A stretch of 64,000 nucleotides of DNA from Benincasa hispida (taxonomy: Eukaryota; Streptophyta; Magnoliopsida; Cucurbitales; Cucurbitaceae). Made by a program: the position numbers and the translations under genes. Position 1 is the stretch's first letter. Each line of letters starts with the position of its first letter. The DNA is taken from assembly GCF_009727055.1 (NCBI RefSeq), contig NC_052354.1, positions 49,441,360-49,505,359 on the forward strand. Reading direction: 5' to 3'. This document shows, piece by piece, positions 12,801 to 24,500 of this stretch. Under the pieces are notes generated by a model, which searched no databases, had not been told where the DNA came from, and saw only the letters and a list, made by a program, of their open reading frames with translations.

Positions 12801-15399
12801 TTTGTCTTGAGAATATGTAATTTAATTTTAATTTCGCATAATAACTAAATATTTTTTTAAATAAATAATAATCACTTCTTTTCATATCGACTATAGAATT
12901 CTCTTAATGTATCCCTTCACATAAAAGCTAAAATTTGAATAAACACATCCCTTACAAATGGTACACAACTTTTCACATACTAATTATATATTTTTAAAGA
13001 ATAAATACAAGCTTTCCTGTTTTCTTTGGTCCCATCTCCATTTAAGACTGTCATGATATAAAGAATTGCAGAATGATAATTGAAGTTTTCATTATTCGTA
13101 AAAAAATATTAGATCGTGTCAAAGTGAAACCTAGATAAATTATTATCCATTAACCATGATATTTAAATTTTGACATGATTTTTATCTTCATATTTAAATT
13201 TTGAATTATTATATCCATTAACCATTATGAAGTTTAAATTTTAGTACAACATTGATTATTAGATTTATTTCCAACATTAACGAATATTTAGGTTATTCTC
13301 AAATTTAAATTTTGATTTCGTAGGAAATTTAGCTTCGTTTTCTTTATTTTTTAAGGAGACAAATGAGATAAATTAAAATAAGCAAAAATAAAATAAGAAT
13401 TAGGTCGATAGACAAGGAATGGAAGTGGGTTTGAATGAGGAAAATGGGAGAAGACCGAAGGTGAAAGTAAATGATAAGGTTTAAAAGGGTGTATTATTAA
13501 CAATGACAATTATTTTGGATTTAGAAATATAGCAGTTGAATTCAATCAAAGAGCGACAACACTTTTTAATTTTCAATTTGCAGGGAATTATATAAAGTGT
13601 TATTTTAAAATTTAATGTTGAGCATGTAGTTTTTGTTAGTACTTGAAAGTTTATATTGTTATTATTTCATTAGTTTCAATTAAATCTTGATTAGATTTCT
13701 ATAGTTTCAACTTATTTAAAATCTTATATATCTTATTTATTTGTTGGAACCAAAATTTTTACATGTATTTAATATGTTTATTCATTATATTAGGAGAATT
13801 ACCCATAAAAACTATCCCATGAACAACATATCAATTTTGATACTCAAGAGATTCAAAACAAAGGTATTAGTATCATATGTATCTCTAAGCTTGAATTACA
13901 CAAACATGCCAACAAAACCAATATTCATCAAAGATATTATTCTTGAATTAATTGACGATTTATATTGTTATTCCATCACCTTTTAATTTCATGTAAAAAA
14001 TTTACAGCTTATACTACTCCCATCAAAAGTATATTGACTCAAAATTTATGTCACCATCAAAATTTACGTCCCAAGTGTTCCAAATATCTTCAAATAGTGC
14101 AACTTATATTTATTGCGAATTAATATAAAATAATATATATATATATTATATATATAATATATATATATATATATTATATATATTAATATAGTTTTGACTA
14201 TCAACCATTTTATTATTTTTAATCTTTATGTTAGATATTTATTACTTAACTTAATAAAATTTATATTAGTTTGTTATTGAATTTCACTAATAAATATCAT
14301 ATTCTAAAGATCTTTAGACACGTATTTTATCGCTTGTGTACTTAAATTTTGGGAAGACTAATTTTAACTTTTGAGTTTTGAAATTTGTTAAAAAAAACTC
14401 TCGAGCTTTGAAATTGATTAAAACTATATTTTAAGTTAAAATAATTATAGAAGATCAAGATTTGGTTTACCATTTATTTCATTTAAAAAATATGGTTTAA
14501 AAAAATTATTTATACAATCAATTTTCACAATTCAACCGACCATATCAATTCATGTGAATGATAGTAAACAATGCCACATATACCTTCCAAAATTTTCGCA
14601 TTAGTCATCTAACCAATTTTCATCTTATTTTAACCAAGACAAAAATATCCGTCAATATGTCAATATATCCGTAAATCGAAGGGTTTGATATCGGTATTAA
14701 ATATCCATAAAAATCTTCGTCTTTTTATCAATACTTGTTAAAGAAAAAAAAATGCCATTTATATTAGTCCAACATGAACAAAAATGCTAATAACAATATC
14801 CATAACTTAGTTTGGAAGTAAACTCAACTTAATTATGAATCTAAATAAATTTTAAAATTGTAATTTACAAAAACATTTGTCGATTATAATATTTTGTCAA
14901 GATATTCGTTGATACTATAAAATTGACAAATTGATATCAATATCGACATTAATATTTTAATCTTTGATTTAAAAAAACACTTTACAAGTGTATTTTTTTA
15001 AAAATGAATTTGAAAGTTGGAAAAAATTTCAAAATTTCAAAATTAGAAGTATAATTGAAAATTACTTCAAAGTTGAAAGATATTTGGTATAATTTAACTA
15101 AAAAGAAAAATGCTTTCAAAATGAACCTATCTCAACCCTAATGATCAAGTACTCATTTCCTCAAAGTTTGAAAATAAAACTTCAAATCTACGTACTTAGA
15201 TCTCATATTGGAATTAGCTAATCCAATTGGCAAAAGCAAAAGCAAAAGCAACAAAAAGGGTATAATAAAAAGAAATTGAAAAAAAGAACATGAACATGAT
15301 GAGATGGAAAATCCACCAAATTGAACAAATATACGGACACCCTTTGATGAGACCCACAAAACCAAAATCCAAAAAACCCAAAACCCAAAAGAAAAAATC
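9804..15399. other. AT-rich intergenic DNA, no gene seen
   Basis: No convincing exon. The stretch contains a dispersed cucurbit-style repeat (about 10970-11230, phrases such as 'tttagtccctgaattt' and 'gtgtctaataagt'), a short copy of a 'gtgcacgtaa...gacac/actcac' repeat at about 10715-10760 that recurs at about 33535-33570, and a TGTTGG-led stretch from about 11564 that may be an old copia LTR remnant. The region 12540-12575 is a (CT)n/(T)n run. Frames of 60-80 codons here are low-complexity. Confidence 0.6.
14132..14190. repeat. Palindromic (AT)n microsatellite
   Basis: About 60 bases made only of A and T, alternating TA with occasional 'ATT/AAT' interruptions so that several segments are self-complementary. 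It can form hairpins and is a likely site of length polymorphism. Confidence 0.85.
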
Positions 15400-15593
15400 G
15401 AATCCGACCCGTTTTCCAGAAGTGCGATCCAAGTCAAATTCTTCTCTCTTCTCTCTCTCTTCACTCAATCGCCGCTACTAGATCCAAAGAGCCGGCCGGC
15501 GACGGAACTGGGCCGAGACCGTGGGTGCTTTAACTCCAATTTCTTTGTAATTCTCAATCCGAATTTCTCGGCCACTCTCTGAATTTCGCGAAG
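15400..15593 (+). promoter_or_regulatory. Probable EMC2 5' untranslated leader
   Basis: A local GC rise with a CT-rich tract (CTTCTCTCTTCTCTCTCTCTTC at about 15441-15462) followed by a GC-rich stretch with GCCGGCCGGCG near 15491. Both are typical of plant 5' leaders and contrast with the AT-rich flanks. There is no ATG between 15470 and the EMC2 start codon at 15594, consistent with scanning to that start. The exact transcription start cannot be seen. Confidence 0.45.
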
Positions 15594-18500
15594 ATGGTGA
15601 GTAAAGCAGAGGAGGCCGAGTTGAACAGACTCGAAACCCAGGTCGATAATGGTGGTGGAGGAGCTTGGGAGTATCTTTGCCTCGTTAGGAAGCTCAAGGT
15701 TCGCCGTTCTCATAAGGTCTTAAACTATGGATTATTGATCTTGAATGATTCCAGAAAGCGATCCGGTCTTGGCCAAGAAGGTGAGTTTTAGTCTGTTTGT
15801 TGATTCTTCGATCTGGGTTTGAATGATCTTTTGAAGTTTCGCTTGCTTTGTAATGTTTGGATTTTGGATGAATCAATTTGGTTTGAATCATTGTCAAGTA
15901 GATTTGACTTAATTGAGGCCTTTTCATATAATTAAGCTTTGCACTGCCATGCATGCTTTGTTTATTTGAGTTTGAATTCAGTGGTGGAGCTTTTTGCATT
16001 ATGCACTGTGATTTTGGTTTGGATTTCTGTATCATGATTACTGCTTAATTGCTGATTGTAATATAAAAATTAGCAGGACAAAAGATAGCAACAGCTTTAA
16101 AGAAAAGAGCAACTGTAAATTTATGCATTTCTCATTAAATCTTTGGATGAGTAACTGTGTTTTATGGTTGAATAGTTTATTAGAAGAAACCTTATATGTG
16201 AGTTTTTCTTCATCATGTTCTTCAAATTTTTGGCTCTCACACCTTATGGCTGATGTACGTGGGGTAGTTGGTCCAGGGAGGAAAATTGTCAGAATTAGCC
16301 CCCAAAAGTTTCCATCTTTCACAACTAGTACCCTTTTTGAAAATTTGTTGAATAGTTTTTCTAGATCCATCTCGGCCGAGATCGACTACAGTGATTTCGA
16401 TAAAAAGTTCATCTTTTCATTCATTTCGAAAGTTTTGGGCTTTTCGATGAAATCTCACTGTTAATCTTGCCTGAGATTCTATATATTTGAGTTTTCTCGG
16501 TAAAATCTCCCACATATTAACACCAAGATTCTATATTTCCCAAATCTTTTTTTTTTTTTTTTTTGACAAAATTTGATCTTTCCCAAAATTTAAAAATTAG
16601 TGCAATCACCTGAGATCCATCTCGAAAAATTTGGAAATTTAGATCATTGTGGAACCAGAAATTGGGTGAAAGATTTGAAAATTATGTAAGTTTTGGTAAA
16701 GATAATCGAAATTGGAGAAAATTTCAAAATATATAAGATTTGGTATAAGATTTGAAAAAATTAGTAGAATGTTGGTATTGATCGTGGGCGAGATTTCACC
16801 GAGAAAGTCCAAAAGAATCGATAAGATGAAAAAGTTAATTTTTTATCGAAATCTTGGTGGTTGATCTCGATCGAGATGATCGAAAAAAACTATTTCAACG
16901 AATTTTCTAAAAGGGTTCTAGTTCTGAAAAATAGAAACATTTAAAGGTTCTTTATGACAATTTTCCCGTTCAGGGAGCAAATAGAACTTATTTTACATAT
17001 GCATTTTCACTTATGTATTGTGGAAAAATTATAGAGCTCCAGGAATTATTTTCTTAAAGGTAGGAAAAGACATGAACTTCTTTTGAAACAAAAGTGAGAC
17101 CACCTTCTCTCTCTTACCCCCCTTTTGTTACTTTCGTATTGTATGGTAGAAGATCTGTTATTAAAGATCTTTCTTTCTCATCGATTCAAAATTTTTGGAA
17201 ACATGTTCTAATTATATATTGCTTGGTGTAGAATGGACCCTGTACGAACAGGTAGCTATTGCAGCACTGGACTGCCAAGCTATAGATGTTGCGAAGGTGC
17301 AATTTACACTTCTTTGGTTACTACTCCAATTGCAGATTGGTTGAGCTCATTTTAGTCTAGTCATTTGATGACTCTTGGTTTTGAGAATTTCTCGCCTTGG
17401 ACTGATGTAATGCCTTACACTCTGCAATATTTTGTAGGATTGCATAGAGGTTCTTCAGAAGAAATTTCCACAGAGTAAAAGAGTTGGTACGTTAAAAATA
17501 AATTATCATTTCTTTCCCACACTTGTATTATTGTATGATTTTGTAATTGAGGTTGACCCTCTATTTGTCTTCATTTCTGATAATTAAACTTCCCATAACA
17601 TATGAAAATACTATTCAGGTTCGTCTTAAGGCTTCTTCCTCTCTGCAAGCATTTTGTAGATTATTCTATTCAAGATCTTTGTTGGAATTTGAATGCTTTT
17701 TGTTAAAAGATAGAAAATAAAGAACACTAGATTTACGTAAAAAACCCTAGAACAGGGAGAAAAACCACAATAGAGAGTCTCTTTTTATTATTTTTAACAC
17801 ACAATGAAAGTTACAATAGAAGTCATATTTATAGGCTCTCGCAAGCCCTAAAATAAAAAAGGAAATAAACCTAGGGTAAAGTAAAATACTAAAATACCCT
17901 TGAGGCTATAAACTATCAACAAAACCCCTTATTTCCAACACTCCCCCTCAAGTTGAGGCATAGATGTCAATCAGACCCAACTTACTAACACATGAGTCAA
18001 AACTTTGCCTGAGTAACCCTTTGGCGAGAACATCAGCAACTTGTTGACTAGATGGAATAGATGGAATATAGATATTGCCATTGTCCAGTTTCCCTTTTAT
18101 AAAGTGTCTGTCAATCCCCACATATTTCGTTCTATCATGTTGTATAGGATTATTGGCTATGCTTATAGCCGCTTTATTATCACAATAAAGCTTCATAGGT
18201 AGAAACTGTCTTGGTGTAGATCAGACAGAACTTTCTTCAACCAGATTTCTTCATAGATTCTCAAACTCATAGCTTTGTATTTAGCTTCAGCACTGCTTCT
18301 AGCAACAACACTTTTCTTCTTACTTCTCCAAGTAACTAGGTTACCCCACACAAAAGTTCAATACCTAGAGGTATACTTTCTGTCAATAACTGATCTTGCC
18401 CAATTAGAGTCGGTATAAGCTTCAATGCATTTCCTGTCAATTTTTCTGAACATCAGACCTTTACCTGATGAGCTTTTCAAATATCTCAGAATCCGATTCA

Positions 18501-21500
18501 CAGCTTCCATATGTTTTTTGTTGGGTGCCTGCATAAACTGACTAACATTGACAACATAGGAAATATCTAGTCTAGTGTGAGACAAGTAAATCAGCTTTCC
18601 CACTAGACGCTGATACCTCTCTTTATCAACAGGAACTTTGTCAGCAGAATCTCCCAGTTTCACATTGAATTCAATAGGAGTGTCAGCAGGTCTACATCCA
18701 GTCATACCTGTTTCTTTTAACAGGTCAAAGGTGTATTTTCGTTGTGAGACAGAGATCCCTTCCCTTGATCTTGCCACCTTCACTCCAAGGGAAAACTCTA
18801 GATTCCTTAGATCTTTGATCTTAAACTCATCAGCCATTTTCTTTTTCAATCTAATGTTCTCAGCATCATCATCTCTTGACAAGATAATATCATCAAAACA
18901 ACAATTTTCCCAGATACTAATCTTTTTGTAAACAACGTGTGATCAGAGTGTCCCTGAGTGAAACCTTGGGACTTAACAAAGGTAGTAAACCTGTCGAACC
19001 ACACTCTTGGGGATTGTTTAAAAAAGAACCCAGACTGTGTTTAACTTCGCTATAGGGGTGAAAGTCTCAGAATAATCTTTCCCATAAGTTTGAGTAAACC
19101 TTTTTGCTACAAGTCTGGCCTTATACTTATCTAGAGTTCCATCTGATTTATACTTCAGAATGAATACCCACTTGCACCCAACTGTTTTATGCCCTTTAGG
19201 AAAAGCAACAAGGTCCCACATATTATTCTTTTCAAGAGCTCTCATTTCTTCCACGACTGCAGTCTTCCACTCAGGAATTTCCATTGCAATATGTAAGTTT
19301 TTCGATATTGTTACTGTATCAAGGCTGGTAGTGAACGCACTCAGGAATTTCCATTGCTATATGTAAGTTTTTCGATATTGTTACTGTATCAAGGCTGGTA
19401 GTGAACGCCCTGAACTCAGAAGACAGATTACTGTAAGACATACAACTATACATGGGGTACTTGGTGCAGGATCTGGTGCCCTTTCTCAATGCCATGGGCA
19501 TGTCAAGTCAAGGATATCATAATCCTCTGATTTGTCTGATTCCTCATCTTTAATGGGATTTTGATTACATTTTCCAACATGATGAAGAATTTCAGCCTCT
19601 CGTGTTTCTGTCGAAGTCTCATCACTACTTGCAACCTTGTTATTCTTTGGAACTAGCATATCATTCCCGTCATTCTCAGCCAAATCAACAATATCATCCT
19701 CAACACACAAGTTAGTATTATCAGGGCCAGTAGTACCTTGAGCTTGCATTGGTTCATATTCATGCACCGGAGTCGGCGGAGCAATAGGGGACACCATTTC
19801 CTTTCTAAGATTCTTCTTATAGTAGGTTATCCAAGGAACTTGTTTAGTGGGTACGGTGTCATGGACACTCAAGATGGGTTTAGGAAGGAGTTCAGGAAGG
19901 TCAATAGGGATTGAAGATGCGGACCAATTAGTCTCTTCACTAGTACTCTCCCCCTAAAGATGACTAACAGGAAAAAAAAGTTTATCCTCAAGGAACGTTA
20001 CATCCATGGAGATGAAGCATTTTCGGGAAGAAGAGTGGAAGCATTTATAACCTCGTTGGTGGTGAAGGGGATACCTAATGAAGACACATTTCTGAGCACG
20101 AGGGATAAACTTAGTTTGGTTTGGGGTATGACTATGGACAAAGGCAGTGCACCTAAAAACTCGAAAAGGAATATCATGAATAAGCCACGTGGTAGGGTAT
20201 GACTCCTTGAGACATTCAAGAGGGGTTTGGAGTTGGAGGACACATAAAGACATTTGATTAATAAGATGAACTGCAGTCAGAATTGCATCCCCCCCATAAG
20301 TAAGATGGAAGTGAAGTAGGCAGCATGAGAGACCGTGCAACCTCAAGAAGGTGACGATTTTCCTTTCAACCACCCTATTCTGTTGAGGTGTATAGGCACA
20401 CGAGCTTTGGTGGACAATGCCTTTAGAATACAGAAAATCACGAAGAGTATTATTAAAGAACTCACGACCATTATCACTACAAAGAATAGCAATTTTGGTG
20501 TTGAACCGAGTCTCAACAATAGTGTAAAATTGTTGAAATACCGATGAAACCTCAAATTTATCAGTGATGAGAAAAACCCATGTAAGACGGGTATGATCAT
20601 CAATAAAGGTCACAAACCACCGTTTCCCCGAAGAGGTGGTAATACTCGAGGGACCCTAAACATCACTATGAATAAGGGTGAAGGGTTGAGAAGGTTTGTA
20701 AGGTTGAGATGGAAAGGTGACCCTATGCTGTTTTGCACGAATGCACACATCACAAGATAGAGAAGAGATATCAACTTTATTGAATAAATGAGGAAATAAA
20801 TATTTCATATATTTGAAATTTGGATGACCAAGGCGAAAATGCCACAACATACAATCTTTTTCTGAAGTTGAAAAATAAGAAGACAACAAACTAGTCCTAT
20901 AACAAGACCTAAAGGAAGCATCATCATCAAAGAAATAGAGTCCCCTATTGTGTCGGGCAGCCAATCGTCTTCCCCGAGTTCAAGTCCTAAAAGAAAACAT
21001 TATCTAGTGAGAAGGCAACATGACAATTCAAATCTCTAGTTATCTTACTAATAGATAGTAAATTGTTAGATATTTTGGGTACATGCAGCACATTCTGTAA
21101 AGTTAAACCATCAAAAGGAGAAATATGACCCTTGCCCACAATAGGAGCAAAGGACCCATCTGCGATCCGAATCTTTTCATTACTAGCACTCAAAAGATAT
21201 GATAGAAAATTATTAGAAGATCCAGTCAAATGATCTGTAGCTCCTGAATCAATTATCCATGGTTTCTTACCATCAATGCTGAGGAGATTTAAGGATTGAG
21301 AGGTACCTGATTGAGCAACAGCCCCAAAGGAAGAGACACCAAGGTCATTTTGGCATTTCACCTGAGGTTGTGACTGGGGGGCTCTTGCAGATTCATTCAT
21401 AAGAGCCCCACTAGGATTGGGCCTGTCATTTGGAGGACGTTTTCTGCCATTCGGTGGTTATCATGTAACTTCCAACACTAATCTTTCATATGCCAGGGTT

Positions 21501-24500
21501 TCTTGCAATGTTCACACACCGGGGTCTGTTTCCCATTTTGCTTGTCACTATCAGAACCAAATAATTTTGCATTAAAAGAAGCAAAGTCAGTAGCAGATAT
21601 AGTCGTGATGTTCATAGCACTGGCTCTGTTTTCCTCTAGACGAACCTCAAAGAATACTTCCATAAGAGAAGGTATAGGCCTCCGTCCCAGTATTTGACCT
21701 CGTACTGCATCAAACTTGGAGTTCAAACCAGCTAGGAAATCATAGACACGATCGACTTCCTCAATCTTGGAATACTGAATACCTTCACAAGGGCAATCCC
21801 AAATAATTTCACGACACAGGTCCATTTCCTGCCAGATTAAGGACAATTTGTTAAAGTATCAAGTGACATCCATCGTCCCCTGTTTGCGTTCGTGAGCATG
21901 TTTACGCAGAGTGTAAAGACGAGACACATTCTGCCTCTTAGAATATAATTTCTGAACTGCATCCTAGATATCTCGAGCAGTTGTAGCATACAACAACAAT
22001 TTCCCTATTTGAGGTTCCATATTATTAATCAACAGTGATCGAAACAGGGAGTCTTCTCCTTTCCAAATGCACTCCTGAGGATCCTTTGGCCTAAGTCTTG
22101 GTATCTCACCAGTTAGATACCCAAACTTGTGATGCCCCTCAAGAGTCATTTTAATGGATTGAGACCAGGAGAAATAATTTTGGTCATTCAACTTTTTTTC
22201 TGCAATTAACCCTATAGAATTTTCCATAGATCTAGAAAAATAGTTTGCAGTAATTAAAGCAGGGAAAGAGGTTATCAGATTCTTTGAATACATCGGTAGA
22301 TCGGAAGGAATATCATAATTCACTATACTAGAATTTAAGTTTGTGGAAATGCCTAGGGCTAGCTCAAGAGCAGTGATTTGTTGTTGAAAACTTGCCTGAA
22401 GATTTGCCAACTGTTGTTGAGCTATTATCGGAGATAAACCAATCAAACCTTGATGTTCATAACTATGCGGCTCATGATGAGGAAGGCCCGACGACTGCAG
22501 ATAGGTTGCTTGCGGCTAAAAGGGAAAGGAGCCAGGGATTCTCGGTGTTGCCGTGGCAGGGGATTTACCTCTGTGGTAGGCGGACAACTCACCAATCTTG
22601 GCTTCAAGGTGTAGGTTTCAGCTACTGGCAATGAGGCTGGAGGGATAGGCAGCGGTAGCTCCCGATAACAAGGGAGGAGCGCCAACGACATTGTGAAAAA
22701 GGGCTGACGCTAGGGTTTCCATCAAAGGGTTGTGCTAGCGCTAGAGTTGGACGGATATCAAGGACTAAAGATACCGATTAACCGCGGCTTGGACAGCAGT
22801 ATCAGCGGTGGCGGCAGTGGTCAGAGGCCCCATCGGCAGCTGCGGTGGAAGTGGGGCTGGTGCAGAACTAAGATTATCTTGCATCGGGTGGTTTTCATCG
22901 ATGACGGCTAGGGTTTCGTCACCACGCTCTGATACCATGTTAAAAGATGAAAAATAGAGAACATTAGGTTTACGTGGAAAACCCTAGGACAGGGAGAAAA
23001 AACCAAGATATAGAGTCTTTTTTTTATTATTATTATTTTTAACACATAATTAAAGTTACAATAGAAGTCATATTTATAGGCTCTAGCAAGTCCTAAAATA
23101 AAAAAGGAAATAAACCTAAGGTAAAGTAAAATACTAAAATACTCTTAGGGCTATAAACTATCAACAAAACCCCTTAATTCTAACACTTTTATATTTTCTG
23201 CTTAATTTCTCTTGTATTGTCTCTTGTTTTGTTTGCTCTCTTTTTTGGTTTCATCGTAATTTGAGTATTAGTCTCTTGTCATTATTTAAATAAAAAGTTT
23301 TTTTTAAAAAAAAAATTATAATAAATAAACAAATATACAAACCTATGGTGACCCTAATGGTGGAGCGAAGGTGATTGAGCTGCTGAGCCATGGATTGAAA
23401 ACCACTCGAGTGGCTGGCCAATTCACCTTTGATAAATATGCCACAATGTGGCAACTTCTTTTTTATTACCCAATGTTGTAGGGTCAAGTAAAGTTCTATA
23501 GCTTTGCATCAGTGAACTGAGAGAGGTTATGTATTTTTTAGGTTTAAATTCTTAATTGCAGCAAGTTCAATAGGATGACGTATTTGAAATTAAAAAACTT
23601 GTAAAAAAGGGAGAAAGGTTGTTCATCTGCGCCCTTAAAACCATGTTAAGGCAATGAATGGAATTCAAGACAATAATGAATTAGGTCCTTATGCTTTTAA
23701 GTCTTATCATCTGAAAAAACCACTTTCGCTGGTTATACCTCATACTGGATAATATAATTAAGCTACGGATGTTATATATACCATTTATATATGTGACTTT
23801 AAGGGGATGATTTCTCTCTATTCATTTTGTCCTCTTCTATTTTTGAATCATTTATTATAATTGCTGTCTTTTTCAGTTCATTCATGGTTAGATGTATGGC
23901 TGATCTATGGTATATGTTATCTTAGTTCTGTGATTCATATTCTAATTTCATGGTTTACCTCCTTGTTATATTTATCATTCCCTTCATCACTCATCATTCC
24001 ATTTGTACACAAGTTTATTAAATCCAATAATATATAAAGCATGGGCATGAGCTTGTGATAAGAACACAACGTGGTTGTGATGACATGTCATTTTGTAAAG
24101 AAATGGGACATATAGACGCATCAAGGCTTGCTTACCAAAATACATATTTTGCAGGGGCTCTTAGGTTGAAAAGTTCCATTTTGAAGCTGGAATAGTAAAA
24201 TTCATACGCTTGAAGATGTAATGTCTTAGAAGGGTTTATAAAAGAAATTTCAACCCAAATTAGCTTATTTCTAAAATTTTTAATATTTCATGGTGAAAAA
24301 AATTGTAAAATTGACATGCTCATTCAAAATCACTGGATTTACTAGACCATCTTGCTTATCATTTAAAGTTCATTAGTGTTTCTAAAATGTTTTGAGTCAC
24401 ATCCATTGTCTTGTTGATTATCACTAGGCTACTGTTAGAAGCTGTTGGAACTTAAAGGCTGGTGTTTTGTCTTTAAAGCTGAATTGAGAAGGAACTAAAG

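Larger units (their letters stand above)
17701..23185 (-). mobile_element. Complete but decayed Ty1/copia LTR retrotransposon in EMC2 intron 3
   Basis: A 5,485-bp element in antisense to EMC2. It has two LTRs (17701-17940 and 22938-23185) that start TG and end CA, a perfect 5-bp target duplication CTTTT (17696-17700 and 23186-23190), a primer binding site complementary to initiator tRNA-Met next to the 5' LTR, and a polypurine tract next to the 3' LTR. Reading on the minus strand the internal order is gag, protease, integrase, reverse transcriptase, RNase H, which is the copia order. All coding parts carry stops or frameshifts. By eye the LTRs differ at about 22 of 240 positions plus indels, so the insertion is old. 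EMC2 splicing tolerates it because it lies deep in an intron. Confidence 0.93.

Noticed and set aside
16038..16464. Overlapping frames of 110-113 codons in EMC2 intron 1
   Set aside because: They lie partly in the arms of the Mutator-like inverted repeat and have no family resemblance; the EMC2 exons on both sides splice across them.
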